A DNA stretch of 64,000 bases from positions 1 through 64,000 of the forward strand of contig NZ_CBXX010000006.1 in NCBI RefSeq assembly GCF_000577615.1. Direction: 5' to 3'. Under the pieces are notes generated by a model. The model saw only the letters and a program-made list of their open reading frames with translations, was not told the origin of the DNA and searched no databases. Below, piece after piece: positions 40,379 through 49,102 of this stretch. The stretch is from Herbaspirillum sp. RV1423 (lineage in GTDB: Bacteria > Pseudomonadota > Gammaproteobacteria > Burkholderiales > Burkholderiaceae_D). Position numbers and translations under genes: made by a program. Within the stretch, counting starts at the first letter, position 1. Each line of letters opens with the position of its first letter.

Positions 40379-41995
40379 ATGCCCGCCGATTCGTCCTTTC
40401 CCCCATTCCGCCGCGTCTTCCTGCGCAACGCCGTAGTCGGCGCCGGCGCATTGCTGACGGGCGGCAAATTGCCGGCCGCGCTCGCCCAGCAGCAGGCGCC
40501 CGCCGTGGTGACGTCGGAGCGCCTGCGTCCGCAAGTCGGCAGCGGTGCCATGAGCGGCGATATCACGCGCGACGCCGCCATGCTCTGGAGCCGCACCGAT
40601 CGCGCGGCGCGCATGGTGGTGGAATATTCCGCCTATGAGAATTTCAGGGGTGCGCAGACCGTGGCCGGTCCCGTGGCGCTGGCGCGCGACGACTACACTG
40701 CGCGCCTCGACCTGCGCGGCTTGCCGGTGGGCCAACGGCTTTACTATCGCGTGCGTTTCCAGGACCTGACGCATGCGTCGGCCTGGAGCGAACCGGTCAA
40801 CGGCAGCCTGATCATTCCGGGCGGCGCCGAGCGCGATATCAGCTTTGCGTTTTCCGGCGACGAAGCCGGACAGGGCTGGGGCATCAACGAAGCCTGGGGC
40901 GGTTACCGCGTGTACGAAACCATGCGCCGCTTCAAGCCGGATTTTTTCATCCACTCGGGCGACCAGATCTATGCCGACGGGCCGATCCAGGCGGAGGTCA
41001 GGCTCGACGACGGCAGCATCTGGCGCAACCTGACGACGCCGGCAAAATCCAAGGTGGCCGAAACGCTCGACGAGTATCGCGGCAATTTCGCCTACAACCT
41101 GATGGACGCCAACAAGAAGCGCTTCATGGCCGAAGTGCCTTTCCTGGTGCAATGGGACGATCACGAAGTGCGCAACAACTGGTATCCGGGCCAGGTCATC
41201 GGCGCGGCCGAGCAGCGTTACCGCGAACGCGAACTGAATGTGCTGATGCGGCGCGCGCGTCAGGCGATGTTCGAATACAATCCGTTCCGGATCGACGGCG
41301 CCGACCCGGAACGCATTTATCGCTCCTTCCAATATGGTCCCTTGCTGGAAGTGTTCATGCTCGACGAGCGCAGCTATCGCGGCGCCAATTCGCCCAATCG
41401 CCAGACGCAGCAAGGCAAGGACGCCGCCTTCCTCGGCGCGGCGCAAATGCGCTGGATCAAGCAGGCCTTGCTGCGCTCGCGCTCGACCTGGAAGGTGATC
41501 GCAAGCGACATGCCGATTTCCATCGTCGTACCGGATCTCAATCAGGACGTGCCGCAAGGTACCTTCGAGGCATGGGCCAATGCCGACAACGGCAAGCCGT
41601 CGGGACGCGAGCTCGAAGTGGCGGAGCTGTTGCGCTTCATCAAGCGGCACGACATCAAGAACGTGGTGTGGGTGACGGCCGACGTGCACTATGCCTCGGC
41701 CACCTACTATATGCCGGAAAAGGCGCAGTTCACCGACTTCAAGCCGTTCTGGGAATTCGTCGGCGGTCCGCTCCATGCGGGCACCTTCGGTCCCGGCGAG
41801 ATCGACCGCACTTTCGGTCCGGACGTGCGTTACGTCGGCGTTCCCGCCGACATGAAGCAGAATCGTTCGCCGGCCGACTTGTACCAGTTCTTCGGTATCG
41901 GCAAGATCGATGCGAAGACCAGGGCCATGACCGTGTCTCTGCACAATGTCGAGGGAAGCAAACTGTATAGCGTGGAGATCGCGCCGGAAGCGTGA
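40379..41995 (+). CDS. phoD: Tat-exported alkaline phosphatase D family protein
   Basis: This 538-aa protein has a Tat signal (FRRVFLRNAVVGAGALL) ending near AALA. The mature PhoD domain has FSGDEAG, FFIHSGDQIYADGP, PFLVQWDDHEVRNNW and WVTADVHYASATYY, covering the expected Asp, His and Asn metal ligands. PhoD enzymes are calcium/iron-dependent phosphomono/diesterases of the periplasm, used in phosphorus acquisition. The ATG at 40379 is preferred over an upstream frame extension of 34 codons. The start lies after AGGAG. Confidence 0.87.
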   Translation: MPADSSFPPFRRVFLRNAVVGAGALLTGGKLPAALAQQQAPAVVTSERLRPQVGSGAMSGDITRDAAMLWSRTDRAARMVVEYSAYENFRGAQTVAGPVALARDDYTARLDLRGLPVGQRLYYRVRFQDLTHASAWSEPVNGSLIIPGGAERDISFAFSGDEAGQGWGINEAWGGYRVYETMRRFKPDFFIHSGDQIYADGPIQAEVRLDDGSIWRNLTTPAKSKVAETLDEYRGNFAYNLMDANKKRFMAEVPFLVQWDDHEVRNNWYPGQVIGAAEQRYRERELNVLMRRARQAMFEYNPFRIDGADPERIYRSFQYGPLLEVFMLDERSYRGANSPNRQTQQGKDAAFLGAAQMRWIKQALLRSRSTWKVIASDMPISIVVPDLNQDVPQGTFEAWANADNGKPSGRELEVAELLRFIKRHDIKNVVWVTADVHYASATYYMPEKAQFTDFKPFWEFVGGPLHAGTFGPGEIDRTFGPDVRYVGVPADMKQNRSPADLYQFFGIGKIDAKTRAMTVSLHNVEGSKLYSVEIAPEA

Positions 41996-42020
41996 CCGGG
42001 CCCGGTGGTCGGCGCCGGGG

Positions 42021-42821
42021 TCAGCGTCCGGGGCCGGACAGTTTTTGCGTGATCAGCTTGCAGGTTGCCAGCAAGGGATCGATCAGCGTCTCTTGCAGAT
42101 TCTGCGGCTTGCGGAACAGCGGAATGCTGATGCTGATGCAGGCCACCGGCATGCCTTCGGCACCGAAGATGGGGGCGCCGACGCAAAAGATCTGCGCTTC
42201 GTTTTCTTCATTGTCTTCGGTATAGCCGCGTTGCCGCGCCACGGCGAGTTCGGCGCGCAGGACGTCGAGGTCGGTGATGGTGTTGTCGGTAAATTTTTGT
42301 ATCCTGACCGAACGCAACAGGCGGCTGCGCGTCGCTTCATCCAGCGCCGCCAGATAGGCCTTGCCGACCGAGCTGGAATACAGCGTCACGCGCGTGCCGA
42401 CGCGCGAGGTCATGCGCACCGCTTGCGGGCTTTCCAGCTTTTCGATGTAGACCATGCCGTTGTCGCTCGGCACCGCCAGGTGGACCGTTTCGCGCGTGGC
42501 GTCGCGCAGGTCTTGCAGGGCGTCGATGGCCGCCGTGCGGATGTCGGACCGGGCCCAGGATTTGCTGGCCAGGTTGATCAGGCGCGGGCCGAGTTCGAAA
42601 TGCTTCGTGCGCGGATTCTCCACCACCATTCCTTCGGCGGTCAGCGCCGCCAGGATGCGATAGACGGTCGGACGCGGATAACCGCTCTGCGCGCTCAGTT
42701 GCGCAATGGTCAGCGGTTCTTCCTGGTCGGCGATCAATTGCAACACGGCCATGAACTTCGAAAATGCAGCCGTACCGGCGATCTTCGGATTGTCTTCAGC
42801 GGCGGTATCGGATGTCGGCAT
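42021..42821 (-). CDS. IclR-family transcriptional regulator
   Basis: This 266-aa regulator has the IclR HTH (LTIAQLSAQSGYPRPTVYRIL) at about residues 37-57 and an IclR ligand-binding domain with VHLAVPSDNGMVYIEKLES and the GKAYLAAL and CISISIPLF segments. It lies 116 bp downstream of a catabolic cluster (SDR, MFS, SDR, cupin) and is read in the same direction, so it probably controls it. A palindrome upstream of the cupin gene is a candidate operator. Confidence 0.87.
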   Translation of the reverse strand: MPTSDTAAEDNPKIAGTAAFSKFMAVLQLIADQEEPLTIAQLSAQSGYPRPTVYRILAALTAEGMVVENPRTKHFELGPRLINLASKSWARSDIRTAAIDALQDLRDATRETVHLAVPSDNGMVYIEKLESPQAVRMTSRVGTRVTLYSSSVGKAYLAALDEATRSRLLRSVRIQKFTDNTITDLDVLRAELAVARQRGYTEDNEENEAQIFCVGAPIFGAEGMPVACISISIPLFRKPQNLQETLIDPLLATCKLITQKLSGPGR

Positions 42822-42937
42822 AGCAAGTCAGGCGCGGATAACGGATGGGCGAAGGCTGCGGAGACGCATTATAGCCGAGGGACTCGCCGTGGGATTTCCC
42901 GCGCCGCCATTACCGACGACGCGGGACAGGTGCGAGG

Positions 42938-43663
42938 TCAGGCCACCAGATAACCGCCATCGACCGGCACCACGGCGCCGGTCATGAAGGACGCCGCCGG
43001 CGTACACAGGAAGGCGGCTACATTACCGATGTCTTCCGGCGTTCCCCAGCGGTTCAGCGGCGTGCGTTGCAGGATAGGGCCGGAACGTGCAGGGTCTTCC
43101 TGCAGCGCCTGCGTCAGCGGCGTCGCGATCCAGCCCGGCGCCACCGCGTTGACGCGAATGCCGTCGGCGGCATAGGCGATCGCCAGCGACTTCGTCAATT
43201 GCGCGATGCCGCCTTTGCTGGCGCTGTAGCCGGGCACCAGGCCGCCGCCGAAGAAGCTCAGCATCGACGCCAGGTTGACGATGCATCCCTTGCTTGCCTT
43301 GAGCAGCGGACGTGCGGCCGTGCAGACGCGCATGGTGCCGGTCAGGTTGACGGCGATCACCTGTTCGAACACCTCGACTTCGTGTTCGGCGCCGCGCTTG
43401 ATGATGCCGGCGCAGTTGACCACGATGTCGAGTTGGTTGATGCCGGCGAACAGATTATTGACGCTGTCTTCCGAGGCTACATTGAGTTCGGCCAGCGTGA
43501 CATTGCTGTCCTTGAACTCGTCCGCGGCGAACGGCGGCAAGCCTGCCGCGATCACCTTGGCGCCCATGGCGGCGAGCTGGCGTGCCACCGCGCCGCCGAT
43601 GCCCTGGGTGCCGCCGGTGACCAGCGCAGTCTTTCCCTGAAACAGATTGGCCGTGAATGTCAT
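42938..43663 (-). CDS. Short-chain dehydrogenase/reductase
   Basis: This 241-aa classical SDR has the motif TGGTQGIG, NCAG, a catalytic Ser in NLASMLS and YxxxK in PGYSASKGG. The start at 43663 has AAGGAAG upstream; the frame extends much further without homology. It is the last catabolic gene of the cupin-SDR-MFS-SDR cluster, 29 bp after the MFS gene. Sequence style resembles sugar-acid or gluconate dehydrogenases (KduD/GntO-like). The substrate is unknown. Confidence 0.85.
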   Translation of the reverse strand: MTFTANLFQGKTALVTGGTQGIGGAVARQLAAMGAKVIAAGLPPFAADEFKDSNVTLAELNVASEDSVNNLFAGINQLDIVVNCAGIIKRGAEHEVEVFEQVIAVNLTGTMRVCTAARPLLKASKGCIVNLASMLSFFGGGLVPGYSASKGGIAQLTKSLAIAYAADGIRVNAVAPGWIATPLTQALQEDPARSGPILQRTPLNRWGTPEDIGNVAAFLCTPAASFMTGAVVPVDGGYLVA

Positions 43664-43692
43664 GTGTTCTTCCTTGGATGCGAAAATAAAAA

Positions 43693-44982
43693 TCAGGCTG
43701 GAGCACCGTCGCCTTCGATGGGCTTGTTTACCACGAACATGTAGACTAGCGCGGCGGCGAACGCGACGGCGGCGCTGATCAGCAAGGCGTTCACGAACGA
43801 GTGCGTCTGGTCGACCACGACGCCGGTGATCAGCGGCGCCAGCGAGCCGCCAAGGTAGCCGCCGAAGTTTTGCAGGCTGCCCAGCGATGCCACCAGGCGG
43901 CGCGGAATCGCCACGCTGACCAGCGCCCATGCGCCGCCGCTTGCCATGTTGACGAAGGCCATCGCCAGCGAGATGTAGACGATCGCCATGGTGGTGCTCG
44001 GCGTATAGGCGGCGGGGATGGTGAACGCGCCGGCGCCGATCAGGCCGGCGCAGATCGGCCACTTGCGGCTGCGGATCGGCGCCATGCCGCGTTTCATCAG
44101 GCCGTCGGCGATATAGCCACTGCTGAGCATGCCCAGCGTGCCGAAGATGTAGGGGATCACCACCACCCAGCCGGTACGGGCGATGCTGAGGTGGCGTTCA
44201 TGTTCGAGGTAGGCCGGCAACCAGGTCAGGTACAGCCACACCATGTAGATCACGCCCATGAAGCCGAACAGCATGCCCCAGGTAGTGCGATATTTGAACA
44301 GGCCCTTCCACTCGTGCCAGGTCAGCTTGGCGTTGGCGTTCGGATCGTTGTCGCTGCCGTCGGCCAGGTACAGCATTTCGGACGGCGTCAGTTCGACTTC
44401 GTTGCGGTTGCGATAGAAGATGTACCAACCGACTGCCACGGCAATGCCGAGCACGCCCATGATGACGAACATCATGCGCCAGCCGAACGACAGCATCAGC
44501 ACGGTCAGGATCGGCGGTGCGAGGGCCGGGCCAATGGTCGACGAGGCGACGAAGATGCCGGTAGGGCCGCCGCGTTCGCGCACGGCGAACCATTCGGAAA
44601 CCACCTTGGCGCCGGCCGGAAACTGCGGCGCTTCACCGAGGCCGAGGAATACGCGCGCCACCAGGAACTGGTGCAGCGAACCGACGAAGCCGCCGGCCAA
44701 CTGGGCCACCGACCACACCATCATGCCGGCGCCGAGCATCACGCGCGCGCCGAATTTGTCGAGCATCGCGCCGATCGGCAATTGCGAGAAGGCGTAAGCG
44801 AGCGAAAATGCCGATAGCAGCAGACCCATTTCCGAAGCGGACAGGCCGAGTTCCTGGCTGACCGAATGGTTGGCGATGGACAGCGTACTGCGGTCGAGGT
44901 AATTGACGATGCCGGCAAGCATCAGGAACGTCAGTGCGACCCACTGAATGCGTTTGAGCTTGCTGCTCTTTTGGACTTCCAT
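43693..44982 (-). CDS. MFS transporter, anion:cation symporter (ACS) family
   Basis: This 429-aa MFS protein has 12 predicted helices. The N-terminal IVNYLDRSTLSIANHSVSQELGL and the segment VFLGLGEAPQFPAGAKVVSEWF are typical of the ACS branch (GudP, GarP, ExuT-like), which imports organic acids or sugar acids. The ATG at 44982 has GGAGA upstream. It sits between two SDR genes in one operon and is probably the uptake system for the cluster substrate. Confidence 0.87.
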   Translation of the reverse strand: MEVQKSSKLKRIQWVALTFLMLAGIVNYLDRSTLSIANHSVSQELGLSASEMGLLLSAFSLAYAFSQLPIGAMLDKFGARVMLGAGMMVWSVAQLAGGFVGSLHQFLVARVFLGLGEAPQFPAGAKVVSEWFAVRERGGPTGIFVASSTIGPALAPPILTVLMLSFGWRMMFVIMGVLGIAVAVGWYIFYRNRNEVELTPSEMLYLADGSDNDPNANAKLTWHEWKGLFKYRTTWGMLFGFMGVIYMVWLYLTWLPAYLEHERHLSIARTGWVVVIPYIFGTLGMLSSGYIADGLMKRGMAPIRSRKWPICAGLIGAGAFTIPAAYTPSTTMAIVYISLAMAFVNMASGGAWALVSVAIPRRLVASLGSLQNFGGYLGGSLAPLITGVVVDQTHSFVNALLISAAVAFAAALVYMFVVNKPIEGDGAPA

Positions 44983-45118
44983 GTTGTCTCCAATGTAAAT
45001 ATAAAGTGCTGCAGGCAAACAGCTTCTGAGCTACATCACCTGCTTGCGCCGTCTTCGCGGTGCTTATGCCGTGCTGCGAAAAAATGTCCGGCCGCTTGTG
45101 GCGGTCGGACAGGTAGTA

Positions 45119-45862
45119 CTAATACGTTGCGCGTCCGCCCGACAGATCGAACACGGCGCCGGTGTTGAACGTGCACGAACCGGAGCACAGCCAGGCCACC
45201 ATCTCGGCGACTTCTTCGACATAGCCGAGGCGGCCCATCGGGCTCTTGCTGATCATGGTGGCGACGTGCGCCGGGCTCATCTGTTCCAGCAGCGTGGTCT
45301 TCACCGCCGCCGGCGCCAGCGCATTGACGAGGATGCCGGCGTTGGCCAGTTCCTTGCCGAGCGACTTGGTCAGCGCCAGTACGCCGGCTTTCGAAGCGCT
45401 GTAGGCGGACGCGTTGGGCGTGCCTTCCTTGCCGGCCAGCGAGGCGATGTTGACGATGCGGCCCTGGCCGGCGGCGCGCATGGCGGGCACCACCGAGCGG
45501 CAGGTGTGGAACACGCCCATCAGGTTGACGTTGACGATGCGGTGCCATTCGGCGACGTCGTATTCGTCCAGCGGCACGGTCGGACCGGCAAAGCCGGCGT
45601 TGTTGATCAGGAAATCGATGTGACCGCGGGATGCCAGCAGGCGCTGCGTCGCAGCCTCGACCGAGGCCGGATCGGTGACGTCGACGGTGTCTTGTGCATA
45701 TTGAAAATTCGGCGAATCGACGGCAGGCTTCAGGTCCCAGCAAATGACTTCGGCGCCGGCCTGCGCCAGACGCGCGCTGATGGCGGCGCCGATGCCGCCG
45801 GTGCCCCCGGTGACGACGGCGACTGCGCCCTGGAAGTTGTAATCGGCTTGTACGTAGCTCAT
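45119..45862 (-). CDS. Short-chain dehydrogenase/reductase
   Basis: This 247-aa SDR has TGGTGGIG, NNAG, a catalytic Ser in NIASLAG and YxxxK in SAYSASKAG. The C-terminus ends VFDLSGGRATY. Two starts are possible: ATG 45862, 12 nt after AAAGGA, or ATG 45874, directly abutting it. The upstream cupin gene ends 24 bp before. It is part of the cupin-SDR-MFS-SDR operon, with sequence close to 3-oxoacyl-reductase/sugar-acid dehydrogenases. Substrate unknown. Confidence 0.84.
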   Translation of the reverse strand: MSYVQADYNFQGAVAVVTGGTGGIGAAISARLAQAGAEVICWDLKPAVDSPNFQYAQDTVDVTDPASVEAATQRLLASRGHIDFLINNAGFAGPTVPLDEYDVAEWHRIVNVNLMGVFHTCRSVVPAMRAAGQGRIVNIASLAGKEGTPNASAYSASKAGVLALTKSLGKELANAGILVNALAPAAVKTTLLEQMSPAHVATMISKSPMGRLGYVEEVAEMVAWLCSGSCTFNTGAVFDLSGGRATY

Positions 45863-45886
45863 GGCGTCGTTCATTCCTTTACGCAA

Positions 45887-46414
45887 TCAGCGCACGAACT
45901 GCTGCACGAAGTCCGCGCCGAGGCCGACTTTTTCGTAATGCGCCTTGCACATTTCCAGCTTGGTGAAAACGTCTTCATAGCCTTCGAACTTGCCGTAGGG
46001 ATCGCAGTAGAACATCACGCCGGTGATGTGGAAATAGGTGATCATTTCTTCCACGTCTTCGGGCACGTACAAGGTGTGGGTTTCGCCGGGCGGTTCGAAC
46101 ACGTAGCTGCCTTGTTCGGCGATCCAGTCGTGTTCCAGGTAGCGCCAGCGGCCTTTCAGGACCATGCCGTGCACCGGCGCCGGATGGCGATGGCGGCTCA
46201 GCACGCCCGACTTGCGCACGCGCAGCAGGTTGGTCCAGTAGCCTTGCGAAACGTTCAGGCACAGCGGACGGAACCAGACGTTCTCGGCTTGCGGCACCCA
46301 GACTTTTTCATCGTCGGGAATGGCGGATCCGACCACGATTTCCAGCGGCGCTTCTTTCGGGTTCGGATATTGATAGGGCATCATTTTTGACGCGACGGGG
46401 GCGGTCGGCTGCAT
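45887..46414 (-). CDS. Cupin dioxygenase, 2,4'-dihydroxyacetophenone dioxygenase-like
   Basis: This 175-aa single cupin has metal ligands HRH (His75, His77) in SRHRHPAP and His113 in the ETHT motif. Length and ligand spacing closely match the 2,4'-dihydroxyacetophenone dioxygenase (DAD) family, which cleaves its substrate with O2 to 4-hydroxybenzoate and formate at an iron site. It is the first gene of the operon with SDR, MFS and SDR, so the pathway probably includes a hydroxylated ketone, but the true substrate is inferred only. Confidence 0.8.
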   Translation of the reverse strand: MQPTAPVASKMMPYQYPNPKEAPLEIVVGSAIPDDEKVWVPQAENVWFRPLCLNVSQGYWTNLLRVRKSGVLSRHRHPAPVHGMVLKGRWRYLEHDWIAEQGSYVFEPPGETHTLYVPEDVEEMITYFHITGVMFYCDPYGKFEGYEDVFTKLEMCKAHYEKVGLGADFVQQFVR

Positions 46415-46473
46415 GCGTCTTCTCCTCAGGTTGCAGTAACTTGGTATCGACTATCGGCCATTTCGGCTTTTAT

Positions 46474-46490
46474 TGTCCAATATATGGACA
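46474..46490. promoter_or_regulatory. Candidate IclR-type operator TGTCCA-N5-TGGACA
   Basis: A perfect 6-bp inverted repeat separated by AATAT/ATATA-type bases lies 60 bp upstream of the cupin gene, in the AT-rich promoter of the four-gene operon. Palindromes of this form suit IclR-family repressors. The regulator gene lies at the far end of the cluster. Confidence 0.5.
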
Positions 46491-46674
46491 TTTAGTCTGT
46501 AATGTGGTCACTTTGAGGCAATCCGAAGAGTATGTCAAGTTGCTGCGATCGTCGTCCGCAGGTCCATACGCGAGTGGAAGGATGGGGCACGGTCCGTCGA
46601 ATTATTGGTCTGACCAATAGGCACGATGAGGGCGGATTGTGCGCTTTAAGCGAGCCGATGAAAAGAGAGATGAA

Positions 46675-46701
46675 AAAAAATCCGCGAAGCGCGGATTTTT
46701 T
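46675..46701. terminator. Bidirectional Rho-independent terminator
   Basis: AAAAAATCCGCG and CGCGGATTTTTT form a perfect 12-bp stem with a 3-nt loop (AAG), flanked by A and T runs. It lies 42 bp after the 3' end of the minus-strand LysR gene and upstream of the cupin promoter. It should end the DoxX-DODA-LysR transcript. Confidence 0.85.
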
Positions 46702-46742
46702 CATGCCGTCAGCAATTGGTCAGCAAATGCCGGCGGCGCGGT

Positions 46743-47645
46743 TCAGTCGTCGTCCCACTTCACTTCCTCGAATGCATGCACCAGGAAGTCGATGGTCGCA
46801 CGAACCTTGGCGGGCAAATGGGTGCGGCTAGGGTAGACGGCGTAGATGCCCAGTTCGGCCGACATGTAGTCGGGCATCAACGGCACCAGCTTGCCGCTGT
46901 GGATATATTCGCTCAGCATGAAGGTCGGCTGGCGCGTGATGCCGATGCCGGCCAGCGCGGCGGCGATACAGGTGTCGCCGTTGTTGGCGTGCATGCGCAC
47001 GTGGGTCTTGACGCTGACAGCCCCTTCGGGGCCGTCGAAATGCCATTCATCCTTGTCGGCCGAATAACTGTAGCCCATCACCATGTGATCCTTGAGGTCT
47101 TCCGGATGGTGCGGGGTGCCGTGCTTTTCAAGATAATCGGGCGCGGCGCAGACCACGATGCGCGTCGAGGCCAGCTTGCGGTAGATGAGGGACGAACTCG
47201 GCAGGCGCGCGATGCGGATCGCCATGTCGTAACCTTCCTCGATGATGTCGACGATGCGGTCGGACAGTGTGATGTCTAGCTTGATGCCGGGATAGCGCTG
47301 CAAGAGGCAGGGCCATACTTTGCTCAGATGCAGCACGCCGAAACTCTGCGGTACGTTGATGCGCAGCAGGCCGGTCGGGTCGGCATTGCCGACGGTGAGC
47401 ATCTGGTCGGCGTCATCCAGCGCCGAGACGATTTGCTTGCAGCGTTGGAGGTATAGTGCGCCGGCCTCGGTCAGCGACAGGCGACGCGTCGTGCGCTGCA
47501 TGAGGCGCGCGCCGAGGCGCGCTTCGAGCTCAAGGATGGTGCGCGAAATCGCCGCCTTGGAGACATTGAGGGCGTCGGCCGCCTTGACGAAGCTGCCCAG
47601 TTCGGCGACAGCGATGAAGCATTCGATTTCGCGCAGTTTGTTCAA
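46743..47645 (-). CDS. LysR-family transcriptional regulator
   Basis: This 300-aa LTTR has an HTH with IECFIAVAELGSFVKAADAL, then AAISRTILELEARLGARLM. The effector domain starts near residue 90 (TGLLRINVPQSFGVLHL). It belongs to the CrgA/PtxR-like group. It is the last gene of a DoxX-DODA-LysR operon, 20 bp after the dioxygenase gene, a common arrangement in which the regulator controls the dioxygenase. Confidence 0.86.
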   Translation of the reverse strand: MNKLREIECFIAVAELGSFVKAADALNVSKAAISRTILELEARLGARLMQRTTRRLSLTEAGALYLQRCKQIVSALDDADQMLTVGNADPTGLLRINVPQSFGVLHLSKVWPCLLQRYPGIKLDITLSDRIVDIIEEGYDMAIRIARLPSSSLIYRKLASTRIVVCAAPDYLEKHGTPHHPEDLKDHMVMGYSYSADKDEWHFDGPEGAVSVKTHVRMHANNGDTCIAAALAGIGITRQPTFMLSEYIHSGKLVPLMPDYMSAELGIYAVYPSRTHLPAKVRATIDFLVHAFEEVKWDDD

Positions 47646-47665
47646 GCGGTCTCTTTCCGGGCAGG

Positions 47666-48502
47666 TTATGCGGCGGCGGGCAAGTCGGCCAGCAGGGATG
47701 ACTGACTGCCGAAAGCAAACGCATCCATGCGCAGGCTATGATACGTCGAACCGCTGTCCAGATGCACCGATTGCGTCCAGTCGTCGGCCGCGCCCATGGC
47801 GAAGAACAGGGTCAGCAAGTGTTCGTCGGTCGGATGCGTGCGTACCGCATGCGGGGCCGTATGGCGATAGTCGAGCAAGGCCTCCAGATTGCCCTGCTGC
47901 ATGTGCGTCAGGAACCATTGCAGGAATTCCATGGTGTGCGGCGCGTTATCGGAGCCAACCCCGCCATCCGGATTGCCGCGGCGCAGTTCGCGCAGGTTGT
48001 GCGTGAAGCTGCCGGAGCCGACCAGCAGGATGCCTTCGCGCGCCAGCGGCGCCAGCAACTGGCCGATGCGGTAGTGGTAAGCCGGCGGCTGATGCGGCTG
48101 CAACGATAATTGCACCACCGGGACATCGGCTTGGGGATACAGATACCGCAGCGGCACCCAACTGCCGTGATCCAGACCCCAGCCGTCGTCGGTCTGGGCC
48201 GCGAGGCCGGCGTCGCGCAACAAGCCTGCCACGCGCTCGGCCAGTTCCGGCGAACCGGCGGCGGGATAATCCAGTTCGTACAACTCCCGCGGGAAACCGC
48301 CGAAATCATGGATCACGCGCTGCTTGGCCAGATTGCCGACACGCGGCGTATGGGTTTCCCAATGCGGTGAGACGATCAGTATGGCCGTCGGCCTGGGCAG
48401 GCGCTCGCCGATGCTGCGCAATAGCGGCCCGGTCCTGCCCGGCTCGACCGCCAGCATGGGCGAACCGTGGGAAACGAAGAGCGATGGCAGTGCGGTGGAC
48501 AT
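47666..48502 (-). CDS. LigB-type extradiol dioxygenase, DODA/YgiD-like
   Basis: This 278-aa protein has the LigB_B/DODA family pattern: His12 in VSHGSP, His47 in SPHWET, His112 in DHGSW, His168 in SFTHNL and HPTDEH near residue 223. Some of these form the zinc or iron site. The group includes 4,5-DOPA dioxygenases and catechol-cleaving enzymes, and the substrate of bacterial YgiD-type members is usually unknown. It is flanked by doxX and LysR genes in one operon. Confidence 0.86.
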   Translation of the reverse strand: MSTALPSLFVSHGSPMLAVEPGRTGPLLRSIGERLPRPTAILIVSPHWETHTPRVGNLAKQRVIHDFGGFPRELYELDYPAAGSPELAERVAGLLRDAGLAAQTDDGWGLDHGSWVPLRYLYPQADVPVVQLSLQPHQPPAYHYRIGQLLAPLAREGILLVGSGSFTHNLRELRRGNPDGGVGSDNAPHTMEFLQWFLTHMQQGNLEALLDYRHTAPHAVRTHPTDEHLLTLFFAMGAADDWTQSVHLDSGSTYHSLRMDAFAFGSQSSLLADLPAAA

Positions 48503-48544
48503 GTTAGGACTCCAAAAGTGGGGCCGCAGCCCCGGTTGGACAAA

Positions 48545-48967
48545 TTATGCAGCGTTTTTAAGACTGTTGCGCTTGACGGCGAAGGCGCCGTTGCCGAGCA
48601 GATAGACCGCGATCAGCGCGACGATCCACATTGCCAGGTATTCCCAGCCGCCCTTGGGGTTGCTGAAGAAGAAGCCGTTCTGGGCGTGCACCGTGACGAT
48701 GGCGCCGCCGAGGTCGATGGCCAGGGGGATTGCCAGCAGGTCGCCATAGAAGCCGATGACCAGCGCGATGCCGCCGACCACTTCCAGCAGGATCACCAGA
48801 TAGGCGAGGAAGCCGGGCAGGCCCAGTGATTCAAAGAAGGCGACGGTGCCGGGCAGCGTGAAGACGAAAATCTTCATCGCGGCGTGGGCCAGAAAAAACA
48901 GGCCGGAAGTGACGCGCAGCAGGAATGCCGCATAGTCGGCTTTGGTATTGTTGGTCGTGGTGGTCAT
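48545..48967 (-). CDS. DoxX family membrane protein
   Basis: This 140-aa protein has four membrane segments. The N-terminal LRVTSGLFFLAHAAMKIF and the middle LPGFLAYLVILLEVVGGIALVIG are typical of DoxX/DoxD. GGGAG precedes the ATG at 48967. DoxX proteins are associated with redox or detoxification genes. It is the first gene of the DoxX-DODA-LysR operon. Confidence 0.86.
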   Translation of the reverse strand: MTTTTNNTKADYAAFLLRVTSGLFFLAHAAMKIFVFTLPGTVAFFESLGLPGFLAYLVILLEVVGGIALVIGFYGDLLAIPLAIDLGGAIVTVHAQNGFFFSNPKGGWEYLAMWIVALIAVYLLGNGAFAVKRNSLKNAA

Positions 48968-49102
48968 GTTGGCTCCCAAGGAATGAATGAAGCCACGATT
49001 GGCTTCGTTGAGAGCAACTTTAAGGAAAAGCGAGCCGATGATAAATACGGCGCGGCGGGATGGATTGTTTTGCTGACGTTGACAATCATCCCGCCGACGG
49101 CG

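Noticed and set aside
40319..41944. Minus-strand open frame antisense to phoD
   Set aside because: PhoD on the plus strand has a Tat signal and full catalytic motifs; the antisense frame is a GC-codon shadow.
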